This document shows, piece by piece, positions 25,077-33,703 of a stretch of DNA of 64,000 nucleotides; position 1 is the stretch's first letter; the number at the start of each line of letters is the position of its first letter. Both the position numbers and the translations under genes were made by a program. Source of the stretch: an uncultured Oscillibacter sp. (GTDB taxonomy: Bacteria; Bacillota; Clostridia; Oscillospirales; Oscillospiraceae); contig CAJUCO010000004.1 in NCBI GenBank assembly GCA_910585245.1, positions 1 to 64,000 of the forward strand, written 5' to 3'. Under the pieces are notes generated by a model that was not told the DNA's origin, did no database searches, and saw only the letters and a list, made by a program, of their open reading frames with translations.

Positions 25077-25547
25077 TTATGCGGTCAGTGAGACCGTGGA
25101 TTCTGGCTCCGCCGGGGCGGCGGTGATCTCACCGGCCGGTGTATAAATGACCGGCTCGCCGTCAACCGGCTCCGCCACCTCAATAGGCTTATGGTTCAGT
25201 GCCGCTTTCGCCGCCTCGCTGATCTGAACCAGGTCGGTTTCCTGAGGGCGGTCCGGCCCGGCGCCTTCTTCCAGCCGCTTGTGCTCTTCACGGCGTTTTT
25301 CGATGGCGGCTTCCTGCTCCAGCTTTGCCTTTTCACGCTCAGCTTTTGCCTCGGCCTGCATACCTTTGTCCAGTTTCTCCTGGTACTTGACCGCTTTCTC
25401 CGTACACTCGCCGGTGTAGCCCAGGGCCCGTTTCATCTTTTCTGTATCGCCCTCGGCGCTGGCCTGACGGTACACGCTCATAGGCGTACCCGACAGCTTG
25501 ATGTTGGAGCTTGCGCCCAGAAGGCCTTCCATCATCTGTATGTTCAT
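25077..25547 (-). CDS. Unknown small helical protein
   Basis: 156 aa: N-terminal MNIQMMEGLLGASSNIKLSGTPMSVYRQA, a long charged helix (residues ~50-95, rich in Glu/Lys/Ala) and a Pro/Glu-rich tail. ATG with AAAGGGG; the frame is open far upstream into the microsatellite, but no start there has a ribosome site. First gene of a two-gene unit with the coiled-coil protein. The family is not recognised. Confidence 0.72.
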   Translation of the reverse strand: MNIQMMEGLLGASSNIKLSGTPMSVYRQASAEGDTEKMKRALGYTGECTEKAVKYQEKLDKGMQAEAKAEREKAKLEQEAAIEKRREEHKRLEEGAGPDRPQETDLVQISEAAKAALNHKPIEVAEPVDGEPVIYTPAGEITAAPAEPESTVSLTA

Positions 25548-25823
25548 GTCTGTTCCCCTTTCTATTGTAGATTTTAGGACCGTTGCTTTTCTAAGTTTAC
25601 TGGGCGGGGTGTGCATCTTCAAGGCTTTTGTATTGAGATGCTCTCTGGCTGTTATGAAATGTTTTGCGATAGCCACTGTGAAAAAATCCGATGAAAAAAT
25701 GATGGAATGCTCAACACCTTGTCTTATAGAACTCGAGCTGGTATTCCCACAGGACTTAATTTTTCCAGCGGAAAGCCGATATAGGAATTGAGAATATTTT
25801 TTGTAGAAATGTGGGAAAAGAGG

Positions 25824-25852
25824 TTGACAACCACTATGTTTTATGCCATTAT
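25824..25852 (+). promoter_or_regulatory. Strong promoter firing into the microsatellite
   Basis: TTGACA-N17-CATTAT with an extended -10 TGC. The predicted first base lies inside the (AAGC)12 tract that starts two bases after the -10. Confidence 0.7.
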
Positions 25853-25853
25853 A

Positions 25854-25901
<48 letters not shown>

Positions 25902-25962
25902 GTAGCTATTTCTATGTAGCTTCGCGGTTTTTTGCTGCCCTTATAGTGAATAAATTTGCAAT

Positions 25963-26067
25963 GTGGAAGGCGTTTTTTGCTGCATGGGGGACCATGTGGC
26001 AGGAGGCGTTTTCGTTTTTTAAGATGATGGAAAGGGGGGAATTGATTTGGGCCATTACTCGCTGATC
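25963..26067 (+). CDS. Possible 34-residue aromatic peptide
   Basis: MWKAFFAAWGTMWQEAFSFF and 14 more residues, ending ELIWAITR. Very rich in Trp/Phe and partly amphipathic. It overlaps the start of the next small frame. No clear ribosome site precedes it, and its longer in-frame form would run back through the AAGC tract, so tract length would decide that frame. Whether it is translated is uncertain. Confidence 0.25.
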
Positions 26068-26223
26068 CTGGAAAAGCGTTACCGGGAATTTTGCGAAGTA
26101 TACCGGGAAAAGGAGAGTCTATGTAAAACGAACCTGGCGGAGTCCTGGCTGGCGGAGCTAAACAGCGGACGTATGGGAAGAGGGCCGCCGGACAGGGAAT
26201 CCGAAGGTTTGGAGGCGGGATGA
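26047..26223 (+). CDS. Candidate 58-aa small protein
   Basis: TTG start 7 nt after AGGGGGG; the peptide begins MGHYSLILEKRYREFCEVYR and ends SEGLEAG. Helical and charged, with two Cys. Codon use looks coding (GC-rich third positions), unlike the AT-rich DNA before it. It is downstream of the microsatellite promoter. No homologue recognised. Confidence 0.5.
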   Translation: MGHYSLILEKRYREFCEVYREKESLCKTNLAESWLAELNSGRMGRGPPDRESEGLEAG

Positions 26224-26319
26224 AACGGCCTTTGACCCCCCAATTTTTGTGGCTCCCACTCACTTTTTAAGTAGAAGTAGAAAACATATTGGCTGCTATC
26301 AATACGAGGAGGAAACAAC

Positions 26320-27321
26320 ATGAACTGCCTACACAAAATCACCATCCCTTGCGTCCTGGCTCTTTGTCTGATTCTTGCCGGCTGTAGCGGAGGCCCCAAA
26401 CAGGCGGCGGCGGACTCGGCGGAGGAAGCCACCGTCAATTTCCTCACGAACTTGCAAAACGGCGAGTTCGATCAGGCGAGGACCTATCTGGATAAAGAGA
26501 ATCCCCTTCTGACCGTCTTCCCTGTGGCGGAGGGCGAAGACGCCCCGGAGTTGGACTCTGTGTACCAACAGTTCCGGGAGAAGCTGTCCGGCCTCACCTT
26601 CCGTGTGGCGGACGAGGGGGCCGTGGGCAACAGTATGGTGTACATTGCCGCCACCCAGTACGATTTCCGCTCCGCCATCAACGAGGCGATGCTGGCGGCC
26701 ATGGAGACCCAGTGCCGGGAGGGGGGAAACGCCTTCGCTGATTATGCGGGATGGATGAGCCAAGGCATTGCCAGTGCGGAGACCGGCGAAGAGGAAACCG
26801 TCCGGGCCATGGCGACTCAAAAGAGCGGGGGGTATCTCATTGAACACCAGGGATACACGGACCACGATTTCATGAACCTGTTCACCGGCGGCTTCTATGA
26901 TTACGCCGACTTTCAAATGGCGGTATGCACCAGCGCCATGGACGGTGTGGAGCACACCTATTACTTCGCCGCTCTGGGGGACCAGGTGATCGCCTGCGTT
27001 CAGGAGCTGTCGGAGGCCAATGACGGCGGGGAGCTGGATGACGGGACCATCGCCGGACTGAATGAATTTTACGCCCAAACAGCCCAGGAGGTTCCGGGCT
27101 TTTACATGGGCGTCACCAGGGACGGAGATCGGGTTGTCACCCACATCGGCATTGACTTCCAAACGGCGGACCAGAACGCGCTGGTAAACTCCGGCCTGGT
27201 CAGTGGCGACTACCGGGGCAATATGGCCGACGGCAGGCTCAGCCTCTCCGCCACCGTCAGCGGCTTTGAGAAAGAAGGTATGACCAGTACCATTACGCCG
27301 GTATACAAAGAGGCGGAATAA
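26320..27321 (+). CDS. Unknown lipoprotein
   Basis: 333 aa. Signal peptide with lipobox ILAGC (Cys22), so anchored outside the membrane. Residues ~35-115 look like an NTF2-like domain (ATVNFLTNLQNGEFDQARTYLD). The last ~80 residues (GVTRDGDRVVTHIGIDFQTADQ...) resemble the repeat seen in DUF1307/YehR lipoproteins, though I rate that as a weak resemblance. ATG with GAGGAGG. It begins a rightward run of five exported or membrane proteins. Confidence 0.8.
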   Translation: MNCLHKITIPCVLALCLILAGCSGGPKQAAADSAEEATVNFLTNLQNGEFDQARTYLDKENPLLTVFPVAEGEDAPELDSVYQQFREKLSGLTFRVADEGAVGNSMVYIAATQYDFRSAINEAMLAAMETQCREGGNAFADYAGWMSQGIASAETGEEETVRAMATQKSGGYLIEHQGYTDHDFMNLFTGGFYDYADFQMAVCTSAMDGVEHTYYFAALGDQVIACVQELSEANDGGELDDGTIAGLNEFYAQTAQEVPGFYMGVTRDGDRVVTHIGIDFQTADQNALVNSGLVSGDYRGNMADGRLSLSATVSGFEKEGMTSTITPVYKEAE

Positions 27322-27328
27322 GCAGCGC

Positions 27329-27360
27329 CTCCTCTACCAGCAATCATGCCGGTAGAGAGG
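27329..27360. other. Intergenic hairpin
   Basis: CCTCTACC and GGTAGAGAGG pair around GCA/TGC with an ATCA loop. No T-run; it sits between two genes of the lipoprotein run and may adjust their relative expression. Confidence 0.5.
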
Positions 27361-27404
27361 AAGCGGAAAAGCAAACGGACCACGGCAGGAAAGGAACGAT
27401 TGAT

Positions 27405-28007
27405 ATGAAGAAAAAACATCCGGTTTTGGGAGCCGTCTGTCTGGCCATTTTGATTTGCGGCGGCCTGTATACCTTCCGGGCGGTCGGGGCCAAAGCGGAG
27501 ATTACCATCGGCGAAAAGACCTATGAAATGCTGACCATGACCGTGGGGGAGTTCATGGGAGACGGCTACCTCCTCTCCACCATGTCCACAGAGGGGAAGT
27601 CCCTCTATACCTACAACTACAGCGGGGCCATGATGGAGGCCAAGACCTACTACAATACGGCGGTGCCCTTCCGGCCCAAAGACGGCTACGGCGCGCCGCT
27701 TTCCTGCTGGCTCTACAATCCCACGGCGGAGCAGGTGGAGATCCGGGAGGGGAAGATCTGCGCCATTTCCTGTAAGGTGGCCCAGATGCGGGAGTGCGGG
27801 CTTCCCGTGTTCATAGCCGGACTGGAGTTGAACAGCCAGAGTAAGGAGGAACTGAAAGCCTATATGGATGGGGAACTGAGGAGCTATCAGTTCAGTGAAA
27901 ATGAGGACGTCAACGCCATATCCTATACCAAGGGCCGGGTGTCCTACACCTTTTCCTTTGACGAAGAGGACACTTTGTTAAACGCCATTGCCCGGAACAA
28001 CGTGTGA
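27405..28007 (+). CDS. Unknown exported protein
   Basis: 200 aa with an uncleaved signal or N-terminal anchor (VLGAVCLAILICGGLYTFRAVG) and a soluble domain of unknown type (ITIGEKTYEMLTMTVGEFMGDGY...). The ATG has AGGAACG, a modest site. Its stop overlaps the next gene's GTG, so the two are coupled. Confidence 0.72.
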   Translation: MKKKHPVLGAVCLAILICGGLYTFRAVGAKAEITIGEKTYEMLTMTVGEFMGDGYLLSTMSTEGKSLYTYNYSGAMMEAKTYYNTAVPFRPKDGYGAPLSCWLYNPTAEQVEIREGKICAISCKVAQMRECGLPVFIAGLELNSQSKEELKAYMDGELRSYQFSENEDVNAISYTKGRVSYTFSFDEEDTLLNAIARNNV

Positions 28008-28840
28008 CAGCCATGGAAAGGAACGAATTTATAAGGCCCCTGAGGGAGCTTGTGGACCAGGGGCGGTGGGACGACGCCTACGTCTGGTTCCGGGAGCATC
28101 AGGAGACGTTCTCCCGAAGGGAGCGGCGGCTGATTCGGGAGGCCCTGGCGGCGCGGCTGTCGGCCTCCCGCCTCTGGCGGGCCCCAGCGCTGCTGGCGGC
28201 GGCGACGCTGGTTCTCCAGCTGGCGGCAGGCGGCATTTTTTCAAACCAGCTCCAGGACTTGTTTTCTTTCCTGGGACGGTCCTTCCGGCCCTATATGTAC
28301 GTTGCCTCCGTGGTTCCCCTGCTGGTGAATCTGCTGCTGGACGCGCTGCTGGCGTTCCGGTGCTATGAGCGGCTGGTGTGGACCTATCGCCTGTTTGGCC
28401 GCCGCCCGCCCTGGGCGCGGGCCTGGGGAGCCTGGGCTTTGGCCCTGGCTCTGGCGCTGTGGTCGGCGGGGGCTCTGGTCCCCTACGCCCAAGACCTGCC
28501 GCTGATTTTAGAGGGAAGGTGGAGCACCGGCATTGTGACCCTGGAGATGGAGGAGGACACCGCCTGGAATAACGCCATGGCCCAGCTGGGCCGGGAGACG
28601 AGGGAGGGCTATGACCCGATCCCCTGGTATTCCAATCCCCGGTGGTCGAAGTTACTGATGCCCGTCATGCCGGGAATTTACAACCGCTGGGTTTTGAATA
28701 TCCATGTGGACGGCGTGGACTGCCCCATGGGTCAGCTTCAATTCGAGCTGACGGACTACCAGATGAACGTTTATCCGGTTCGCATTGACTATCTGCCCAA
28801 TAGCCGCTTGGTGCTGTGGATTTCCTGCGGGGAGGAGTGA
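28004..28840 (+). CDS. Unknown membrane protein
   Basis: 278 aa: an N-terminal cytoplasmic helix region (FIRPLRELVDQGRWDDAYVWFREHQ), membrane segments near residues 60-80, 95-120 and 143-163, then an outside domain. GTG overlaps the upstream stop (GTGTGA); an ATG three codons later is an alternative. No family recognised. Confidence 0.7.
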   Translation: MTAMERNEFIRPLRELVDQGRWDDAYVWFREHQETFSRRERRLIREALAARLSASRLWRAPALLAAATLVLQLAAGGIFSNQLQDLFSFLGRSFRPYMYVASVVPLLVNLLLDALLAFRCYERLVWTYRLFGRRPPWARAWGAWALALALALWSAGALVPYAQDLPLILEGRWSTGIVTLEMEEDTAWNNAMAQLGRETREGYDPIPWYSNPRWSKLLMPVMPGIYNRWVLNIHVDGVDCPMGQLQFELTDYQMNVYPVRIDYLPNSRLVLWISCGEE

Positions 28841-28845
28841 CTGCG

Positions 28846-29895
28846 ATGAAACGAAAATGGCTGTTGCTGGCCTTCCTGCTGACCTTCACCCTGCCCGTCG
28901 CCGCCCTGTGTGCGCCGGATCTGATGAAGGCGCTGTGGTGGCGGTTTGGCCCCGACCCGGCGGTGTCGGTCCTCCAAGGCGAGCATTGGGGGAGGATTTT
29001 TTGCGGCGTGCTGCTGACGGCGATGCCCTTCGTTCCGCTGGGCTGCTTTTTGCTGGAGCGGGCAACTCTGAGCCGGACCCGGCGGCGGCGGGAGAACGCC
29101 AGACCGCCGGAGCTTGCCACGGCGGAGGAGCGGCGGGCCTTCTACCTCCGGGAGCTGGAGGAGGAGCGCCGGGAGCCGCCTAAAACGCCATGGATTGCTT
29201 ACGCCGCGCTGTGCGGTTTTGGGGTGCTGGTGTTTGGCTTCGGGGTACTGGGAATCCGCCTGTCTGGAAAGATTGAAAGGACCGAACGGGACCTGGAGCT
29301 GTACCGGGCCGGGACGCCCGCCGTCTATGAAGGTCCCCTGCTGCTGGTGGAACGGCCTGTGCGCGATGGGGCGAAGCAGATTCCGGATGAACGGTATGTG
29401 TACTACCATTCCGCAACGGAAGGGGATCTCCAGTGTGCCGCAACGTTAATCCTTGAGACCCAGCTGATGCAGCCGTCTTACCGGGTGGAGTATTTGCCGG
29501 AGACGGGGACCATCCTGTCCATTACGGACGGGGCGGGGGTATTGCGCACCGGCGGGGAGGGTGTGGAGCTTTTCGCGCCTGCCGGGTGCTGGCTGTACGG
29601 CGATTTGGCGGTGCCCATCTGCGACCGGGTGGAGGGCTACGGCGCTTTGACACGGGAACAAAGGGCCTTGTTTGACCTGCTGTACTCTCAGGTTCTCAAC
29701 GGCGGCGTGGCGGCGGGGGATCTGCCCACCCGGAGCTTTGATTTACCCTATCCGCTGAAAAAGGAGGAGTTTCGTCAGGTACTGGAGCTCTACGAGGCGT
29801 CGGTGGAAAAGGAGGATTATCCCAATCACGGTTACCGCACGGATGACGGGCGGATTGTCCGCCGGGCTTACTGCTACGGCATTATCCATACTTGA
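28846..29895 (+). CDS. Unknown membrane protein
   Basis: 349 aa with membrane segments at about residues 6-24, 48-68 and 115-137. A basic-then-acidic cytoplasmic loop holds RTRRRRENARPPELATAEERRAFYLRELEEERRE, and the C-terminal outside domain is of unknown type. ATG with GGGGAGGAG, 5 bp after the preceding gene. Its topology resembles that of the gene before it, so the two could form a complex. Confidence 0.72.
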   Translation: MKRKWLLLAFLLTFTLPVAALCAPDLMKALWWRFGPDPAVSVLQGEHWGRIFCGVLLTAMPFVPLGCFLLERATLSRTRRRRENARPPELATAEERRAFYLRELEEERREPPKTPWIAYAALCGFGVLVFGFGVLGIRLSGKIERTERDLELYRAGTPAVYEGPLLLVERPVRDGAKQIPDERYVYYHSATEGDLQCAATLILETQLMQPSYRVEYLPETGTILSITDGAGVLRTGGEGVELFAPAGCWLYGDLAVPICDRVEGYGALTREQRALFDLLYSQVLNGGVAAGDLPTRSFDLPYPLKKEEFRQVLELYEASVEKEDYPNHGYRTDDGRIVRRAYCYGIIHT

Positions 29896-29929
29896 TGAAG
29901 CGATAGGCCTATGGAAAGGAGTTTGTATC

Positions 29930-31027
29930 ATGAACAATCAATTGCTCAAGAGGGCGTGGATTCTGCTGCTGGCCGCTTTGATGCTGGTGGCTCTCTCCGC
30001 CTGCGGCGTTCCGCCAGAGGAGGACGCGGACAGCGCCCCGCAGGAGGAAGGAGTCGATACCGGCGGCCAGGAGGACGCCTCCTACACCGCCTATTCCACT
30101 CAGGGCGTTGCATTTGCGGTCCCGGCGGACTGGACCCGGGCGGAGGGGACGGACCTCTTTTACGCCACTGGCCGCCAGGAGGTCTACGGCCTCAACGGCG
30201 CGTCCCCTTTGGGGTCCTACAGCCCCCAGGGGTTCTACGAGGCGCTGGTGGGCCACTATGAAGACACCAATCAGTTTTCCAGCCTCCAGGCGGCGGAAAC
30301 CATGGACGCTTGGCAATCTGCCGACGGTATAGACTGCTATGCGGCGGACCTCACCGGATATCAGGATTCCATCCTCTACTGTACGAAGCTGATTGTTGCG
30401 CCTCAGAAAAATCTGGTGCTGACCTTCTGCGGTCAGGCCAATGCCGAAACGGTGGGAGACCCGTCCCAGGTGTGGGGGATGCTGAATTTCCTGTGCGAGA
30501 GCCTGACCTTCGAGGTTGGTACTCAAGATGAGATCACCGGGAACACCTTCCTCTGCGGCGACGGGTCCCAGCTGTGCCTTCAAGACGGCGGGGATTTCCG
30601 CTGGTATCAATCGGCGGAGGACCATGAGCACCAGTATTACGAGGGCGTCTATGAGGTTTACCGGGGGCAGGCGGCTATGGATAAGGTGGCCTCCATGACC
30701 GAGTACGGCCTGACCATGGAAGAGCTGGAGCGAGTGCTGTCCGTCTGTTTAAACGGCTATATCCCAGGCGAAAGCAGGCCCGTAGATTACTTCTACGCCA
30801 CAGGAGAGTTGGAGGATAATCGGGAGCGGTATCAGGTGTGCCTGGACACCTTTTATGGGGTGATTCTCCACAACCAGCGGCTGATTACCTCCCCGGAGGA
30901 AGTCCGGGAGGGCGGCAACAGCACCCTCTACATAGGGTTTTACCTGCCGGAGCTGGGGATGGCGGATTTGACCAACTGCAACGTCGGGTCTAATACGCAG
31001 TGGACCTTCCAGGAGAAGACGGCCTGA
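29930..31027 (+). CDS. Unknown lipoprotein
   Basis: 365 aa. Signal peptide with lipobox LSAC (Cys25), then an acidic linker and a domain starting YTAYSTQGVAFAVPADWTRAEGTDLFYA, a pattern seen in PsbP-like/DUF1795-type exported domains (weak call). A second domain follows near residue 200. ATG with AAAGGAG, last clear gene of the lipoprotein/membrane run. Confidence 0.75.
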   Translation: MNNQLLKRAWILLLAALMLVALSACGVPPEEDADSAPQEEGVDTGGQEDASYTAYSTQGVAFAVPADWTRAEGTDLFYATGRQEVYGLNGASPLGSYSPQGFYEALVGHYEDTNQFSSLQAAETMDAWQSADGIDCYAADLTGYQDSILYCTKLIVAPQKNLVLTFCGQANAETVGDPSQVWGMLNFLCESLTFEVGTQDEITGNTFLCGDGSQLCLQDGGDFRWYQSAEDHEHQYYEGVYEVYRGQAAMDKVASMTEYGLTMEELERVLSVCLNGYIPGESRPVDYFYATGELEDNRERYQVCLDTFYGVILHNQRLITSPEEVREGGNSTLYIGFYLPELGMADLTNCNVGSNTQWTFQEKTA

Positions 31028-31395
31028 GATGAAACGAAAGCCGCGCATTCCGCGCCGGTTCCTTGGAGGCGGCCTGATTTTTGTGGGCATTGGGGCGGAG
31101 GCGGTATCCGGATTTTAATGGAGAGCCGTTTTTCATGGGAGCATACCCGCAAACCGCCCTGTTACGGTGTCCTCTCCCCGGCGGCCAAAGGGAGCCAAGT
31201 TCGAATGCCGCTGGCGCTGGAGAAGTGCTCGCGCAAATGCGGCTATGGTATATCAGACTGCCGGTGGGTTTACAGCCCGCCGGCAGCTGTCATTTGCCGG
31301 CGCCGGGTATGGTTCCTTTGTAGAACCTACAGAGCAGTCAAGCGCCAGGTATTTAAAACGTTTACCGGGGAAAATCCGGTGATATAACGGTTGAA
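31028..31395 (+). pseudogene. Probable decayed coding remnant
   Basis: A 28-codon frame (MKRKPRIPRRFLGGGLIFVG...) starts just after the lipoprotein stop and reads like the N-terminus of a one-helix membrane protein. It stops early. The next 270 bp have GC-rich third positions but split across frames, none with a ribosome site. I read this as a broken gene, though an unusual untranslated tail is not excluded. Confidence 0.35.
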
Positions 31396-31401
31396 TGGGT
31401 A

Positions 31402-31430
31402 TTGAGAAACCTGGAGTCCTATGCTATAAT
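31402..31430 (+). promoter_or_regulatory. ychF promoter
   Basis: TTGAGA-N17-TATAAT with extended TGC before the -10, a near-consensus sigma-A promoter. It leaves a leader of about 315 nt. Confidence 0.8.
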
Positions 31431-31487
31431 GAATCCCTACGTTGGACTCTTGTTTCGTTGCAGGAACGGAAGGAGTTCAGGTTTGAA

Positions 31488-31645
31488 ATGGGCAAGAGTT
31501 TTAAAGGCAAGAGTGTGGCAAAGGAATCGGCCGAAGAATGGACTTAAAGCGTTTGGCCGTGATTGCGCCAAAGACGACGGGGGCCGGGAAAACGGTTTTC
31601 GGCTGGGCCAAAAGTGCGCAACGGACTGGCGGATGTCCGATGTGA
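31488..31645 (+). other. ychF leader with two overlapping short frames
   Basis: Frame 1 (31488-31547) encodes MGKSFKGKSVAKESAEEWT. Frame 2 starts inside it (31538-31645) and encodes MDLKRLAVIAPKTTGAGKTV plus 15 residues. AAGGAG lies 12 nt before frame 1. The P-loop-like GAGKT could be chance. They may be leader peptides or remnants of a frameshifted gene. Confidence 0.4.
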
Positions 31646-31753
31646 GGCGGCGTGTGCGCGGCCGCTGCGGGCGTGCCGGCAGACAAACGGACAAACGTTC
31701 CTTGGAGCCGCGTAAAAAGTCCTGAAACCCTTGAAAAACCAGGAGGTAACGTT

Positions 31754-32863
31754 ATGAAATTGGGCATCGTAGGGCTTCCAAATGTTGGAAAGTCCACTCT
31801 GTTTAACGCCATCACCAACGCGGGCGCGGAAAGCGCCAACTATCCTTTTTGCACCATAGACCCCAATGTGGGGATGGTGGCCGTCCCCGATGAACGACTG
31901 GACAAGCTGGCCGAAATGTACGAACCGGACAAAAAGACCCCGGCGGTGATTGAATTTGTGGACATCGCGGGGCTGGTGAAGGGCGCCAGCAAGGGCGCGG
32001 GCCTTGGAAACAAATTTCTGGCCAACATCCGGGAGACCGACGCCATTGTCCATGTGGTGCGCTGCTTCGACGATGAGAACATTATGCACGTGGTGGCGGA
32101 CGCGGGGACCAACGTGCCGGTGGACCCCCTGGGGGATATGGAGGCCATTGACCTGGAGCTGATCATGGCGGACCTGGAGATGGTGAACCGCCGGGTGGAA
32201 AAGGCTCAGAAGGCCGCCAAGGGCGACAAGAAATTCCTCCATGAGGTGGAGGTCTTTCAGGCCCTGGCAAAGCATCTGGACGCTGGAAAGTCCGCCCGGA
32301 CCTTTGCCTGTTCCGATGAGGACGCGGCGCTGGTGGCGACTTCCGACCTGCTGAGCCTGAAACCTGTGATCTATGCCGCCAATACCGACGAAGAGGGCTT
32401 CACCCACCTGGAGGACAACCGCTATTACCAACAGGTCTGTGAAGTCGCCGCCGCCCAGGGCAGCCAGGTTCTTCCCATCTGCGCCAAGCTGGAGCAGGAC
32501 GTGGCGGAGCTGGAGGGCGAGGAGAAGCAGATGTTCCTGGCGGAAATCGGCGTGGAGGAGTCCGGCCTGGACCGGCTGATCAAGTGCTCATACACCCTGT
32601 TGGGCCTGATTTCCTTCCTGACCTATGGCAAGGACGAGTGCCGGGCCTGGACCATCCGGAAGGGCACGAAAGCGCCTCAGGCAGCGGGAAAGATTCACTC
32701 TGACATTGAGCGGGGCTTCATTCGGGCGGAGGTCATCGCCTATGAGGATATGATGAAATGCGGCAGCGTCGCCGCTGCCAAAGAAAAGGGACTGCTTCGC
32801 AGCGAGGGCAAGGAATACGTGGTGCAGGACGGCGACATGATCTACTTCCGTTTCAATGTGTAA
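31754..32863 (+). CDS. ychF: Redox-regulated ATPase/GTPase YchF (OLA1 family)
   Basis: 369 aa, full length. Obg-type NTPase: G1 GLPNVGKST (residues 7-15), G3 DIAGLVKGASKGAGLGN, a base-specificity loop YAANTDE in place of NKXD, and a C-terminal TGS domain (FLTYGKDECRAWTIRKGTKAPQAAGKIHSDIERGFIRAEV). YchF binds ATP and ribosomes and takes part in translation and stress control. ATG with AGGAGG. Transcribed alone from a strong promoter through a long leader. Confidence 0.97.
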   Translation: MKLGIVGLPNVGKSTLFNAITNAGAESANYPFCTIDPNVGMVAVPDERLDKLAEMYEPDKKTPAVIEFVDIAGLVKGASKGAGLGNKFLANIRETDAIVHVVRCFDDENIMHVVADAGTNVPVDPLGDMEAIDLELIMADLEMVNRRVEKAQKAAKGDKKFLHEVEVFQALAKHLDAGKSARTFACSDEDAALVATSDLLSLKPVIYAANTDEEGFTHLEDNRYYQQVCEVAAAQGSQVLPICAKLEQDVAELEGEEKQMFLAEIGVEESGLDRLIKCSYTLLGLISFLTYGKDECRAWTIRKGTKAPQAAGKIHSDIERGFIRAEVIAYEDMMKCGSVAAAKEKGLLRSEGKEYVVQDGDMIYFRFNV

Positions 32864-32866
32864 AGC

Positions 32867-33076
32867 GCGGACGTTTTGCGTCCGCCTCAGCTTGTCAAAA
32901 AGTGCCGTCTAAAATAGAGCAGAAAGGAAAAGAGCTACGAGAGAAACCCATCAGGGGTTTCTCTCGTTTTTAATCAGAAGTTTTCAGACCTTTTGAAAGG
33001 TCTGAAAACTTGCTCAGGCTGTCGAAAATTCTTTTTCGACAGCCTGAGGCGGACGCTTTGCGTCCGCCCTTTTTTG
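32867..33076 (+). repeat. Triple-hairpin intergenic element, copy D, between duplicated terminators
   Basis: Cleanest copy. The element itself is about 163 bp with near-inverted ends (CTCAGCTTGTCAAAAAG and CTTTTTCGACAGCCTGAG). Inner stems are GAGAGAAACCC/GGGTTTCTCTC, GTTTTCAGACC/GGTCTGAAAAC and AGGCTGTCGAAAA/TTTTTCGACAGCCT. It is flanked on both sides by almost the same 19-bp hairpin, GCGGACG-YTTTG-CGTCCGC; only the second has a T6 tail and is the ychF terminator. Confidence 0.85.
33048..33076 (+). terminator. ychF terminator (distal copy)
   Basis: GGCGGACG/CGTCCGCC stem with TTTTTT. A nearly identical hairpin without a full T-run lies directly after the ychF stop. Confidence 0.75.
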
Positions 33077-33172
33077 GCAAGAGAAAAATGACGGCCGGAG
33101 TGAACAGATGGGCCCTCCCAAACGTGTTATAAGTGAAAGGCGCTTTTCAGACGAAGGAAAGGAGGCATTGCC

Positions 33173-33703
33173 TTGACGGAACAGGAATTGAGCAATGCCA
33201 TGAAATCATACGGCGACACAGTGTACCGGCTGGCCCTGTGCCGGTTGCAAAATGCAGCCGACGCGGAAGACGTTTACCAGGATGTGTTCCTCCGGTTGTT
33301 GGAGCAGCCGTCCTCCGGCTGGGAGGGTGAGCGGACGAAGGCGTGGTTGATTCGGGCGGCGTTGAACCGTTGCGCCGATTTGGGGCGGCTTCGGCGCAGG
33401 CGGGGAACCTTGTCCCTGGAAGAGATACCGGACATGGCCCGCCCTGTGGACGAGGCGGCGGCGGAGCTGTGGGACGCGATAGCCCGTTTGCCGGAGAAAT
33501 TGCGGACTGCGGTCCATCTTTTCTACGGCGAGGGCTATGAGAGCGGCGAGATCGGCGCTTTGCTGGAAGTTCCGGCGGCGACGGTTCGGAGCCGCCTCCG
33601 CCGGGCCAGGGCGGAGCTGAGAAATTTATTGGGAGGTTTCGACGATGGAGAATCGGTATCAAACACTGATGGAAGCGGTCCATACGCCCGAAGGGCTGAA
33701 TGA
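33173..33703 (+). CDS. ECF-type RNA polymerase sigma factor
   Basis: 176 aa. Sigma region 2 (AADAEDVYQDVFLRLLEQ, residues ~22-42) and region 4 helix-turn-helix (ESGEIGALLEVPAATVRSRLRRARAELRNLL, ~125-157). TTG start with GGAGG at 7 nt. Its C-terminus overlaps the next gene by 59 bp, a strong sign of a sigma/anti-sigma pair. Target genes are unknown. Confidence 0.9.
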   Translation: MTEQELSNAMKSYGDTVYRLALCRLQNAADAEDVYQDVFLRLLEQPSSGWEGERTKAWLIRAALNRCADLGRLRRRRGTLSLEEIPDMARPVDEAAAELWDAIARLPEKLRTAVHLFYGEGYESGEIGALLEVPAATVRSRLRRARAELRNLLGGFDDGESVSNTDGSGPYARRAE

